A DNA stretch of 64,000 bases from Fen-1298 sp963833465 (GCA_963833465.1 CAWHXW010000003.1:496001-560000); one strand, 5' to 3'. Counted from the stretch's first letter, positions 1-10,200 are shown. Made by a program: numbers and translations. Notes: generated by a model from the sequence alone, not told the origin.

Positions 1-1
1 A

Positions 2-469
2 GAAAAAGCAAAATTCAATGCAAAAAAATTAAGTTTCTATAATGTTGAATTTCGCCTTGGCGATATTGATAAAATACCGATTGAAAATAATACTGCGGAT
101 GTAGTAGTCAGCAATTGTGTGATGAATCTCGTTCCAAATAAACAAAAAGCATTTTCCGAAGCATTCCGAATTATCAAACCAGGCGGACATTTTAGCATCT
201 CAGATATTGTTCTTCAAGGAGAACTTCCGAATGATTTACGCAAAGAGGTGACGTTGTATGCCGGATGTGTAGCGGGAGCAGTCCAGAAAGAAGAATATTT
301 GCGAATTATTAAAAATGCTGGATTCACAAATGTCGCTATTCAGAAAGATCGGAAAATTGATGTACCGAATGAAGTTCTCAAAAAGTTTTTGACGGTAGAG
401 CAGCTTCAATCGTACAAACAAAGTTGTGTTGGAATTTTGAGTATTACGGTGTACGCAGAGAAACCCTAG
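2..469 (+). CDS. arsM: arsenite S-adenosylmethionine methyltransferase, 3' part only
   Basis: The reading frame is open from base 2 and runs 155 codons to a stop, so the start and the SAM-binding motif I lie upstream of the window. The visible part has the Rossmann-fold end of a class I methyltransferase (DVVVSNCVMNL, then a KPGG loop). It carries the two cysteines that bind As(III) in ArsM proteins: one in NCVMNL (visible residue 39) and one in AGCVAGA (visible residue 89), 50 residues apart as in characterised ArsM. The family methylates arsenite stepwise in the cytosol. An arsC gene lies 2.2 kb downstream on the same strand, which fits arsenic handling. Confidence 0.85.
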   Translation, partial: EKAKFNAKKLSFYNVEFRLGDIDKIPIENNTADVVVSNCVMNLVPNKQKAFSEAFRIIKPGGHFSISDIVLQGELPNDLRKEVTLYAGCVAGAVQKEEYLRIIKNAGFTNVAIQKDRKIDVPNEVLKKFLTVEQLQSYKQSCVGILSITVYAEKP

Positions 470-757
470 AATAATGTTTGATCTATGAAAGAACTAAATA
501 GTGGAACAGACTATTGGATTTATTGGCGGCGACGAGATGAAAAGATAATATTAATAGATGAAAACGAGCCGGAAAACTCCCAAAAAAAATTGTCGTGACT
601 GATGTCAATGCAAATGTTTTGCAAAAACTGAAAAAAGTGATGGATTTAGTGCCAGTAGAACCGTTAGTTGAAGAAAAATCTGTAATTAAAGGATTTTATC
701 AGAATAAATTGAAAGCACTTTATAAAAAACTGAAAAGTTAAATTTGTATAATTTAAT
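470..757 (+). other. spacer with a weak, unassigned short ORF
   Basis: This 288-base gap follows arsM. A frame starting near 559 stays open to a TAA at 739-741 and would give a lysine-rich peptide of about 60 residues (TDVNANVLQKLKKV in the middle). A poly-A run near 583-589 makes the exact frame uncertain. No motif or family is recognisable. It may be a remnant of a larger gene or non-coding. Confidence 0.2.
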
Positions 758-1615
758 ATGAATAAACCAATTGCAAAGATCGTCAAACAGCGCTTCTCAT
801 GCCGCACGTATCTTGATAAACCAATTGAAGAAGATCATCAGAAATTATTGATTGATTTTATGGATTCAAATCGTGAAGTGCCGTTTGGAACGAACGTGAG
901 GTTTACACTTGTTGCTGCTACTGAAAATGACAGAAAATCCTTAAAAGGACTTGGTACTTACGGTTTCATCAAGAACGCAGCAGGATTCATCGTCGGAACA
1001 GTGGAACAAGGATCAAAAAACCTTGAAGACTATGGATATTTAATGGAACGCGCCGTTCTATTTGCCACTGATATAGGATTAGGAACCTGCTGGCTTGGTG
1101 GGTCTTTTACAAAAAGCAATTTTGCAAAAAAGATTTCTGCGGCAAACACAGAAATAGTACCGGCAGTTATAGCTGTTGGATATATTGCAAGCAACAATAA
1201 TATCAGAGGTCAGATACGTATGCGTGCCGGCGCCCAGCACAGGTTCCCCAAAGAAAAATTATTCTTTGATGGAGTATTCGATAATCCAATTGATGAAGCA
1301 GATATAGGTGTGTATGCTGATCTGCTCGAAATGGTACAATGGGCTCCTTCGGCTTCGAACAAACAGCCTTGGCGAATTATTCGAATTAAGAATGCATGGC
1401 ATTTTTATCTCAAGCGTACAGTAGGATATGGAAAAGGCACGATGACTTTCAACTTACTGCGACTTGCAGATTTACAGCGAGTAGATATGGGTATTGCAAT
1501 GTGTCATTTCGATCTTGCTGCGCATGAACTCGGCTTGCAGGGCTCTTGGGTTATTGATGAGCCAAAATTAATTAAACCTGAAAATACCGAATATATAGTC
1601 AGCTGGATCATCTAA
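758..1615 (+). CDS. nitroreductase-family flavoprotein (TM1586-like)
   Basis: The 285-residue product begins MNKPIAKIVKQRFSCRTYLDKPI, the usual nitroreductase opening in which RxSxRxY contacts FMN phosphate. It continues with an ERAVLFATDIGLGTCWLGG segment and a second half-domain containing WAPSASNKQPWRI. This layout matches the putative TM-type nitroreductase family (PF14512), which reduces nitro compounds or quinones with FMN and NAD(P)H; the substrate here is unknown. It lies between arsM and a cation exporter, so a detoxification role is plausible. The start is the first ATG of the frame, without a strong Shine-Dalgarno site. Confidence 0.75.
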   Translation: MNKPIAKIVKQRFSCRTYLDKPIEEDHQKLLIDFMDSNREVPFGTNVRFTLVAATENDRKSLKGLGTYGFIKNAAGFIVGTVEQGSKNLEDYGYLMERAVLFATDIGLGTCWLGGSFTKSNFAKKISAANTEIVPAVIAVGYIASNNNIRGQIRMRAGAQHRFPKEKLFFDGVFDNPIDEADIGVYADLLEMVQWAPSASNKQPWRIIRIKNAWHFYLKRTVGYGKGTMTFNLLRLADLQRVDMGIAMCHFDLAAHELGLQGSWVIDEPKLIKPENTEYIVSWII

Positions 1616-1717
1616 CAAAAGGAATTTTGCGGAACTATAATTTGATACTTCAAGTTTTATTGTTGTAATTAAATGTATTCATTCTTTTTACTGAGCATTA
1701 TTTGAGAAACGAACTTT

Positions 1718-2674
1718 ATGGCAAGAAAAATATCAAATGATGGTCATGCATCAAAATTTCACAACTTATCTATGACAAACGAACATAGGAAGATCGAAAA
1801 GAGTCTCGGAATTTCTATCGCTCTCAATGCAGTTATTTTTATTGTCGAACTCGTCGGTGGTATCTTCACAAACAGTCTCGCTCTAATCTCCGATTCGCTT
1901 CACAATTTAAGCGATTTCTTTGCGCTAATTTTAACCTTGATTGCTTCAAAAGTTGTTCAATGGAAATCGAATTCTGAAAAATCGTACGGCTATGTCCGTA
2001 TCGAAATCTTTGCGGCATTCATAAATGCGATAGCACTTGTATTGATTGGAATATATGTGATTTATGAAGGTATTCAGCGATTTTTATATCCAGAACCTGT
2101 TGCTGGCGGCTGGATGCTCGTTATTGCTATTATCGGTTTTACTGGAAATGCAGCAGCGACTTTCATATTAAAGACGCATGTACATCACGATCTCAACATG
2201 AAGAGTGCATACCTGCATCTTCTTACTGATGCTCTCGAATCCTTTGCAGTAGTAATAGTTGCTATAATTATTTCGTGGCAAAATTGGCGTTTGCTTGATC
2301 CGCTTGTTTCAATTGCAATCGGATTATTTATCATTTGGAGCGCTTGGGGGATTATCTCAGAGACGGTACACATTCTTACTGAAGGAACACCACGAGGAAT
2401 AGATCTAAATGAGGTTGCAGCATATATCCAATCGTTCCCAGGAGTGGAGAATGTTCATCATTTGCATATATGGGGATTGTCTTCTCGAGTGCGGGCATTA
2501 AGTGCGCATATTGTTGTTAAAGACCAATTGATTAGTGATGGAAATACAATCAATTCACAATTGGAACAGGAGTTAGAACATCGATTTGGTATCAATCATC
2601 CTACATTTCAATTAGAATCTTCTGTTTGTAAAGATCAGGAATTGGTGGTAGATATCAAACATACTGGGCATTAA
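1718..2674 (+). CDS. cation diffusion facilitator (CzcD/ZitB-like Zn/Cd exporter)
   Basis: The 318-residue protein has about six hydrophobic segments and both metal-site signatures of the CDF family: ALISDSLHNLSDF in the second membrane segment and HLLTDALES in the fifth. A soluble C-terminal domain follows, with the usual HHLHIWGLSS stretch. CDF proteins export Zn(II), Cd(II), Co(II) or Fe(II) from the cytoplasm by proton antiport. The metal cannot be told from sequence. It ends 10 bases before arsC on the same strand, so the two are probably co-transcribed in a metal-stress unit. Confidence 0.87.
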   Translation: MARKISNDGHASKFHNLSMTNEHRKIEKSLGISIALNAVIFIVELVGGIFTNSLALISDSLHNLSDFFALILTLIASKVVQWKSNSEKSYGYVRIEIFAAFINAIALVLIGIYVIYEGIQRFLYPEPVAGGWMLVIAIIGFTGNAAATFILKTHVHHDLNMKSAYLHLLTDALESFAVVIVAIIISWQNWRLLDPLVSIAIGLFIIWSAWGIISETVHILTEGTPRGIDLNEVAAYIQSFPGVENVHHLHIWGLSSRVRALSAHIVVKDQLISDGNTINSQLEQELEHRFGINHPTFQLESSVCKDQELVVDIKHTGH

Positions 2675-2684
2675 ATATTGCATC

Positions 2685-3113
2685 ATGAAAATTCTTATTC
2701 TTTGTACCGGCAATTCTTGTAGAAGTCAGATGGCAGAAGCATTTCTCAAGTCGTTCGATTCGAAGCTGGAAGTTTTTTCTGCCGGTACCAATCCAGCACC
2801 GCGTATTTCGTCACCTGCAATTCAGGTAATGAAAGAAATTGGCATAGACATCAGCGGCGGATATCCAAAATCGGTTGACCAGTTCACCGACAAACCGTTT
2901 GACTACGTTATCACAGTCTGTGATCATGCAAAAGAAACCTGTCCGGTTTTTATTGGAACGGTTGGAAATCGAATGCACTTTGGATTTGATGATCCGGCGG
3001 GTGCGACCGGTACTGAGGAAGAAGTGATTTCAGTATATCGACTTATACGAGATGAGATGAAAGAACTATTCTATAATTTCTATACTACAAAATTACGACC
3101 TTCTCGAGATTAA
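2685..3113 (+). CDS. arsC: arsenate reductase, low-molecular-weight phosphatase type
   Basis: The 142-residue protein begins MKILILCTGNSCRSQMAEAF. C7-X5-R13 forms the phosphatase P-loop, and Cys12 lies inside it as in thioredoxin-linked ArsC. The downstream VCDHAKETCPVF segment supplies the two further redox cysteines, and FGFDDPAGA supplies the general-acid aspartate. It reduces arsenate to arsenite in the cytosol. It sits 10 bases after the CDF gene and 74 bases before hgcA. No arsenite pump or ArsR is seen here; they may lie upstream of the window. Confidence 0.9.
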   Translation: MKILILCTGNSCRSQMAEAFLKSFDSKLEVFSAGTNPAPRISSPAIQVMKEIGIDISGGYPKSVDQFTDKPFDYVITVCDHAKETCPVFIGTVGNRMHFGFDDPAGATGTEEEVISVYRLIRDEMKELFYNFYTTKLRPSRD

Positions 3114-3187
3114 TTATAGGATGTTCTGATCAACAATATAATGACGGTAATTCAGAAAAGCTTATAGCTATTCGAACAAATGTTTCT

Positions 3188-4281
3188 ATGCAAACATGCA
3201 ATTGTCAAACTGCGAAGAACAGAGCACGACGAAATTCAAATGCAGAATATTATATTCTTGGAAACATTCAAACACCGGGAGGTGCAATTCCGCAAATCTC
3301 GTCTCGACTCAATGTGAAAGATTATCTTGGTGCTTTCAGAGTCCGCTGGGGAATTCTTCGAGATCGGTATCGTGTTAATCCAGGGCTGTATGCTGTTGGT
3401 ACACCGAATGAACATTCTGATGTTCTCGTTACCGCAAATTATAAACTCTCCTTCGATACAGTACGTAAGAATCTTAGAGAATTGAATGTATGGCTTCTGG
3501 TTTTGGATACGAAAGGAGTTAATGTCTGGTGTTCAGCAGGAAAAGGGACATTCGGAACAAAAGAACTTGTTAATTGTATAAAGTCATCTTCACTTGATAA
3601 AATAGTTCAGCACAAACGAATTATCCTTCCACAGCTTGGCGCTGTTGGAGTTGCTGCGCATTCAGTTAAAGAATCTTCCGGATATACTGTGATGTACGGA
3701 CCAGTCAGAGCGGCTGATATTCCAGCATTTATACAGACAAGTTATAAAACAACGAAAGAAATGAGACGAGTACATTTTGGATGGTATGATCGTTTAAAAC
3801 TTATCCCAAATGAGATCATCTATAATTTACGATACCTTGTCTTGTTATTAATATTCTTTTCTATTCTTTCAGGGATTAATGATGACGGATTTTCACTTCG
3901 GCAGGCATTTGAATATTTTAAATTGCTCTCAGTAATAATTTTTGCAGGATATATTTCTGGAATTGTTTTGACACCTCTTTTGCTCCCGTTTCTTTTTTTC
4001 CGCAGTTTTTCTTTTAAAGGATTTCTTGCAGGAGCCGTTGTTTCATCAATTATTGTGTTGACAAAGATATTTGAAAACACTATCTATACTATTCCAATAA
4101 TATTTTTTCTTCTTTCTGGTATATCATCATTTCTTGCAATGAATTTTACCGGAGCATCAACATATACTTCACTTGCCGGAGTTAAGAAAGAAATGAGAAT
4201 TGCAGTGACCAGGTACAGATTGCTTCCGGAGTGATTGCGGCAATTTTCGTCATCCTTAACAGCATACTTAAAGTAAGATAA
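3188..4281 (+). CDS. hgcA: mercury methylation corrinoid protein HgcA (3' frame break)
   Basis: The N-terminal half is a CFeSP-like corrinoid domain holding the HgcA cap-helix signature NVWCSAGKG (residues 112-120), in which C115 is the expected cobalt ligand. Ser replaces the usual Ala after the Cys. RIILPQLGAVGVAAH and GPVRAADIPAF follow, then about five membrane helices and the family hallmark MNFTGASTYTSLAGVKKEM. HgcA passes a methyl group from its corrinoid to Hg(II). As given, the frame stops at 4234 after a CAGGTAC (4210-4216). Another frame continues QIASGVIAAIFVILNSI and stops at 4281, restoring the expected last hydrophobic stretch and leaving 4 bases before hgcB. The family call is very strong; the break is probably an artefact. 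Confidence 0.9.
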
Positions 4282-4285
4282 TGCG

Positions 4286-4591
4286 ATGAACAGACTAAGA
4301 TATTATTCTGAAGTTGTAACTCTTCAGTTGATTGAAGAGAAGTGCAATAACTGCGGTATGTGTATCAAGGTATGCCCACATGAAGTTTTTGAGCTGAAAG
4401 ATAAAAAGGTTCGCATTATCGGTCATGATTTTTGTATGGAATGCGGTGCATGTAAAAAGAATTGTCCGGAGGGAGCGATACTACTCGATGTTGGAGATGG
4501 ATGCGGATGCGCGGCAGGAATTATTCAAGGTGCTTTTAATGGAACAGCTCCAACATGTGGCAGTCCAAACGAAGGTCTATGTTGTAATTAG
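4286..4591 (+). CDS. hgcB: HgcB, 2x[4Fe-4S] ferredoxin partner of HgcA
   Basis: The 101-residue ferredoxin has two CX2CX2CX3C clusters (C20/23/26/30 and C50/53/56/60). It also has the extra features that separate HgcB from ordinary ferredoxins: a conserved Cys at 73 (DVGDGCGC) and a vicinal Cys pair at the C terminus (C99-C100). In the family HgcB reduces the HgcA corrinoid and the extra cysteines are thought to handle Hg(II). It directly follows hgcA. ATG 4286 is used; the tight spacing suggests translational coupling with the frame-corrected hgcA. Confidence 0.92.
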   Translation: MNRLRYYSEVVTLQLIEEKCNNCGMCIKVCPHEVFELKDKKVRIIGHDFCMECGACKKNCPEGAILLDVGDGCGCAAGIIQGAFNGTAPTCGSPNEGLCCN

Positions 4592-4690
4592 CACAATAAA
4601 GTAAAAAGTAAAGAGAAAGATTGCCGGTGATGTCTCTGAAAGATCAATTATTTGTGAAACTTGCATTGCGATTCAGAAATAAGTATTTTA

Positions 4691-4713
4691 ACGACAAAGA
4701 AAGTATTTGTCGT
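4691..4713. promoter_or_regulatory. inverted repeat between hgcB and the next gene
   Basis: ACGACAAA and TTTGTCGT form a perfect 8-bp inverted repeat around a 7-base loop, 39 bases before the next start codon. It could be a weak hairpin or an operator; no U-tract follows, so it is not a convincing terminator. Confidence 0.3.
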
Positions 4714-4751
4714 CTCTTCATAATTATTTAGTACATAAAAAGGATTTTTCG

Positions 4752-5198
4752 ATGAACACTAAACCAGATCAAGCGGCAGCAACTTTTATTAACGGATTTA
4801 ACTGTGCACAAGCGGTATTCTCTTCTTATGCAGAAGAGTTTGGTATTGATCGAACCGAGGCACTTAAAATCTCATGTGGGTTCGGCGCAGGGATGGGACG
4901 TCGTCAAGAAGTGTGTGGTGCTGTATCAGGAGCTATTATGCTTATAGGCAGCAAATGCGGTAAGACAATAAGAGAAGACAATACTGCAACTGATTTAACT
5001 TATAAACTTGTAAGAGAATTATCTGATAAATTTATTGCCAAGCATGGAAGCATTTCTTGCAAAGAATTACTTGGCTGCAATCTTCTAACACCGGAAGGCC
5101 AGCAATTCTTTAAAGAAAACAATTTTAGAGATATCAAATGCGCTCGATATGTTCATGATGCATCAGAATTAGTTGAAACGATCCTGGAAAAAGAATAA
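4752..5198 (+). CDS. C_GCAxxG_C_C-family cysteine protein
   Basis: The 148-residue protein has the PF09719 signature: an early FNCAQAVFSSY, then ISCGFGAGMGRRQEVCGAVSGAIM, then SCKELLGC, and a late Cys in IKCARYV. The family is widespread in anaerobes, is often next to redox or metal genes, and has no settled function; its spaced cysteines suggest metal or redox-cofactor binding. I take ATG 4752, after an AAAAAGGA site, over the upstream in-frame start at 4707. It follows hgcB by 160 bases and may belong to the metal island. Confidence 0.75.
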   Translation: MNTKPDQAAATFINGFNCAQAVFSSYAEEFGIDRTEALKISCGFGAGMGRRQEVCGAVSGAIMLIGSKCGKTIREDNTATDLTYKLVRELSDKFIAKHGSISCKELLGCNLLTPEGQQFFKENNFRDIKCARYVHDASELVETILEKE

Positions 5199-5382
5199 AG
5201 TAATGAAAAATGAAGGTGAAATATTTCTTGGCTCTCTCCAGAAATTTTCATATCTTTAATAAGCATGATTACTTTTAATTATCAAATAGCTCTTATGCCT
5301 CAATAGCTTTTCCTTCGATTACCGGGGCATCTATACTCCCTGCTTTTCATTTATTAAAAAGTGAAGATTCAAATCAATATTA

Positions 5383-7008
5383 ATGAAAAATAACGAACTT
5401 GCACGCCGTCGAACATTCGCCATTATTAGTCACCCTGACGCTGGAAAAACCACACTTACAGAAAAACTGTTGCTATTCGGCGGGGCAATTCACACGGCAG
5501 GCGCCGTGAAAAGCAATAAAATTACTAAGACCGCTACTTCTGACTTCATGGAAATTGAAAAGCAGCGCGGAATTTCTGTTGCAACTTCAGTGATGGGTTT
5601 TGAATATAATGGATATAAAGTCAATATTTTAGACACACCAGGCCACAAAGATTTTGCCGAAGATACATATAGAACTCTCACTGCCGTAGATAGCGTCATC
5701 CTTGTTATTGATTGTGCAAAAGGTGTAGAAGAACAAACTCGAAATCTCATGAATGTCTGCCGGATGCGAAGCACACCTGTAATAGTGTTTATAAATAAAT
5801 TAGACAGAGAAGGACGTGACCCATTCGCTCTTCTTGACGAATTGGAAAGAGAACTCGGTATTCATACAAGACCTCTTACATGGCCTATCGGAATGGGAAA
5901 CCGATTTCAAGGTGTGTACAGCTTGTTCGAAAAACAATTGAAGCTTTTCTCTCCCAATAAAACACGCATCTCAAATGACATTGTTGCTATTGACGATCTT
6001 GCCAGTTCATTCCTTGATGAAAGCATAGGAGCGGATTCAGCTGCTAAACTTCGAGAAGAAGTTGGAATAATTGAAGGAGTGTTTGAACCATTCGATGAGG
6101 CACACTACCGCGATGCATATCTTGCACCTGTCTTTTTTGGAAGTGCAATTAATAATTTTGGTGTAAAAGAATTATTAGATACTTTTGTGGAAATCGCTCC
6201 CTCGCCGCAGCCGAGGGAAACAAACATTAGAAAAATTAATCCAGATGAAGAATTATTCAGCGGATTTATTTTTAAAATTCATGCTAATCTCGATCCACAT
6301 CACCGAGATCGTATTGCTTTTTGCAGGGTTTGTTCAGGCAAGTTCGAAAAGAATAAATATTATCTTCACACTCGTTTAGAAAAAGAAGTCCGCTTCGGTA
6401 CACCAACAAGTTTTATGGCAAATGAAAAAAGCATTATCGATGAAGCATACCCCGGCGATGTCGTTGGTTTGTACGACACCGGTATCTTTAAAATCGGCGA
6501 TACATTGACAGAAGGTGAACAGTTCGTCTTCAAAGGTATTCCGAGATTCTCACCTGAAGTTTTTCAGCAATTAATCAATAAAAATCCCTTCAAAGCGAAA
6601 CAATTAGAAAAGGGAATTCGCCAGCTTTCGGATGAAGGTGTCGCACAACTTTTTGTCCGTCAACAGGGTAATATAAAAATAGTCGGCACTGTTGGTGAAA
6701 TGCAGTTCGAAGTAATAAAATTTAGGTTGCTGCATGAATATGGAGCAGATTGTGAAATGCAATCTTTGAATATTTACAAAGCGTTTTGGTTCACTTCTTC
6801 AAATAAAGAACAACTTGAACGTTTTCAAGACCTTCAGAACTACCATGTTGCTTATGATAAGGATGATCATCCTGTTTATCTTGCTGAAGGAACGTGGTCA
6901 TTCAATACGGCAAAGGAAATGTTCCCTGATATTGAGTTTCATCTTACATCAGAGTTCAAAACCGATGTAGACATTGTTCAAAACATCGAACAATGGGGAA
7001 AAGCTTGA
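5383..7008 (+). CDS. prfC: peptide chain release factor 3
   Basis: The 541-residue translational GTPase has the RF3 G1 motif HPDAGKTTLTEKLL near the N terminus, DTPGHKDFAED (G3) and NKLDREGRD (G4), and ends with the RF3-specific C-terminal domain. Length and order match RF3 rather than EF-G. It recycles RF1/RF2 from the ribosome after peptide release. It stands alone: a 184-base AT-rich gap without visible genes lies before it and a 244-base gap after it. Confidence 0.92.
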   Translation: MKNNELARRRTFAIISHPDAGKTTLTEKLLLFGGAIHTAGAVKSNKITKTATSDFMEIEKQRGISVATSVMGFEYNGYKVNILDTPGHKDFAEDTYRTLTAVDSVILVIDCAKGVEEQTRNLMNVCRMRSTPVIVFINKLDREGRDPFALLDELERELGIHTRPLTWPIGMGNRFQGVYSLFEKQLKLFSPNKTRISNDIVAIDDLASSFLDESIGADSAAKLREEVGIIEGVFEPFDEAHYRDAYLAPVFFGSAINNFGVKELLDTFVEIAPSPQPRETNIRKINPDEELFSGFIFKIHANLDPHHRDRIAFCRVCSGKFEKNKYYLHTRLEKEVRFGTPTSFMANEKSIIDEAYPGDVVGLYDTGIFKIGDTLTEGEQFVFKGIPRFSPEVFQQLINKNPFKAKQLEKGIRQLSDEGVAQLFVRQQGNIKIVGTVGEMQFEVIKFRLLHEYGADCEMQSLNIYKAFWFTSSNKEQLERFQDLQNYHVAYDKDDHPVYLAEGTWSFNTAKEMFPDIEFHLTSEFKTDVDIVQNIEQWGKA

Positions 7009-7085
7009 ATAATTTCTCAAACTATAATTTTGTATATCATTTTTGATAAACACATGTAAGCAGTGATTTCCGAAGTTCTACTTCC

Positions 7086-7121
7086 AATTTTGCAAATTAT
7101 AAGTCCTAATCTTGCAAAATT
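7086..7121. promoter_or_regulatory. inverted repeat upstream of nifJ
   Basis: AATTTTGCA (7086-7094) and TGCAAAATT (7113-7121) are a perfect 9-base inverted repeat. Related TTGCGAATT and TTTTGCGAAATT copies follow before nifJ. The arrangement resembles an operator cluster for a redox or carbon regulator, but matches no consensus I can name. Confidence 0.3.
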
Positions 7122-7252
7122 GCGAATTCTATTTGAAGTTGTGAACATATTTTGCGAAATTTAACACTGATTTATCCTGCTAGGATGGAACGATTCTTGC
7201 CAGATAATTGAGATTAACATCATTAACGACTAACAGAAAAGAGACAAATACA

Positions 7253-10200
7253 ATGTCAGATGCAAAAACCGAACGAAAAAAAGTCACTATTGACGGTAAC
7301 GAAGCAGCTGCCTACGTTGCTCATAAACTAAACGAGGTCATTGCAATTTATCCAATTACACCTTCCTCCAATATGGGTGAGTGGGCGGATGAATGGTCAG
7401 CGCAGGGACGAAAAAATTTATGGGGCACGGTTCCGCAAGTTATTGAAATGCAGAGTGAAGGCGGAGCCGCCGGCGCTGTGCACGGTGCTTTGCAAACTGG
7501 AGCACTTTCCTGCACATTTACAGCTTCACAGGGATTGCTGTTAATGATCCCCAATATGTTTAAAATTGCTGGCGAGTTAACTTCAACGGTTTTTCATATT
7601 GCTGCCCGCACAGTTGCAACTCATGCGCTTTCAATCTTTGGCGATCATAGCGATGTGATGGCTACACGACAATGCGGTTGGGGGATGATGTGTGCAAATT
7701 CAGTGCAGGAGACAATGGATCTTGCGCTCATTTCGTATGCATCAACATTTGAATCGCGAATACCATTCATTCACTTTTTTGATGGTTTCCGCACATCGCA
7801 TGAAGTTATGAAAATCGAACAATTGAGTGATGCAGATTTTAGCGCAATGATTGATGATGATTTAATTCAGAAACACCGCGAACGTGCACTTTCGCCGGAT
7901 CATCCGGTTCTTCGCGGCTCTGCGCAAAATCCCGATGTTTTTTTCCAGGCACGCGAAGCAGCAAATTTATATACGAATGCGGCTCCTGACATAGTACAAA
8001 AAACAATGGACAAATTTGCAAAACTTGTCGGGCGTGAATATAAATTATTTCAATATGTTGGTGCACCGGATGCCGAACGAGTAATCATTATGATGGGTTC
8101 AGGAGCTGAAACTGCACAGGAAACAGTAGAGTATTTAATTGAGAAAGGTGAGAAAGTTGGTTTAATAAAAGTGCGTCTTTATCGTCCATTCTCGATCGAG
8201 CATTTTGTAAATTCGCTGCCCGCATCAGTTAAGAATATTGCAGTACTAGATCGCACAAAAGAATCCGGTGCAGTCGGAGAGCCGCTTTATCTTGATATCA
8301 TTACAGCATTGAATGAATCTGTCGCAACGGGCAAAACGTCATTTAAATCTATGCCGGGTGTCATTGGCGGCCGTTATGGATTATCATCAAAAGAATTTAC
8401 ACCGACAATGGTAAAAGCGGTATTTGACGAAATGAAAAAACCGCAGCCGAAGAATCACTTCACCGTAGGAATCAACGATGATGTATCACACACTAGTTTG
8501 GAATATGATACAAACTTTAGCGTTGAGAAAGATGATGTTGTTCGTGCAATTTTTTACGGCTTAGGTGCAGATGGCACGGTTGGAGCCAATAAAAATTCAA
8601 TTAAAATTATTGGTGAAGACACTGATAATTATGCACAAGGTTATTTCGTTTATGATTCTAAAAAATCCGGTTCTACAACTACATCCCATCTGCGTTTTGG
8701 TCCGCGCCCGATTCATTCTATTTATCTCATAGACCGCGCAAGTTTTGTTGCTTGTCATCAATGGTTTTTCCTTGAAAAGTTTGACGTTTTGCAAGCGGCA
8801 ATTCCCGGCGGCACATTCTTGCTTAATAGTATCTACGGCAAAGATGAAGTTTGGAATCAATTACCGCGCCATATTCAGAAACAGCTCATCGACAAAAAGA
8901 TGAAACTATTCGTCATCGACGCTTATGAAGTTGCGAAAAAAACTGGAATGGGAAGCCGAGTTAATACTATTATGCAAACCTGTTTCTTCGCTATCTCCGG
9001 GGTTTTGTCGAAAGAAGAAGCGATAAAAGCAATTAAATATTCTATTAAAAAAACATATGGCAGAAAAGGTGAAGCAGTCGTCGAAAAAAATTATAAGGCG
9101 GTCGATCAAACACTTGAAAATCTTTTCGAAGTAAAAATTCCTTCAAGTGTGACAAGCACTATGGAAATGCCGCCGGCAGTTTCTGATAAAGCACCTGATT
9201 TTGTTAAAAATGTTTTAGCAAAAATTATTGCCGGCAATGGTGACCAAATTCCAGTGTCTGCCATGCCGAATGATGGCACATTCCCAACAGCTTCTGCACA
9301 GTGGGAAAAGCGAAACATCGCACTGGAAATTCCAGTTTTAGAAATGGACATTTGTATCCAATGCAACAAGTGCGCAATTGTATGTCCGCATGCTGCGATT
9401 CGTACAAAGGTATACGATCCGGCAAAGCTTGCATCTGCTCCTGCAACCTTTAAGTCGATGGATTACAGAGGACCTGAGTATAAAGGAATGAAGTATTCAG
9501 TTCAAGTGGCTCCGGAAGATTGTACTGGATGCAATCTATGCGTGGAATTTTGCCCGGCAAAGAGCAAGAAAGAAGCAAAGGTAAAGGCAATCAACATGAA
9601 GCCCCAGCCGCCAATTCGTGAACAAGAAAAAGCAAATTATGAGTTCTTCCTCAGTTTGCCCGAAGTCGATCGACGAAACGTGAAAGTTGATTCAGTAAAA
9701 GGATCTCAATTTCTCCGTCCGTTGTTTGAATATAGCGGTGCTTGCTCTGGCTGCGGTGAAACACCTTATATCAAATTAGTTAGTCAATTGTTTGGTGACC
9801 GTATGATTGTTGCAAATGCCACAGGCTGCACATCCATCTTTGGAGGTAACCTGCCAACTACACCATGGGCACAGGATGTTAATGGACGAGGACCCGCATG
9901 GTCAAATTCACTGTTCGAAGACAACGCAGAATTTGGTCTCGGAATGCGTTTAACTGCTGATAAGTTGAACGCAATGGCAAAAGAATATATCACAAAACTA
10001 TCAATTGATATCGGTGTTGATCTTGCGACAGCACTTATAGATGCGGTTCAGAAGAATGAAGCTGAAATCTATGAACAACGCGAACGTATTAAGATTCTTA
10101 AAAGCAAATTAGTATCTATCAATAAACCCGAAGCAAAGCGGCTATTGAGTATTGCAGATAACATGGTAAAACGAAGCATCTGGATTATGGGCGGTGATGG

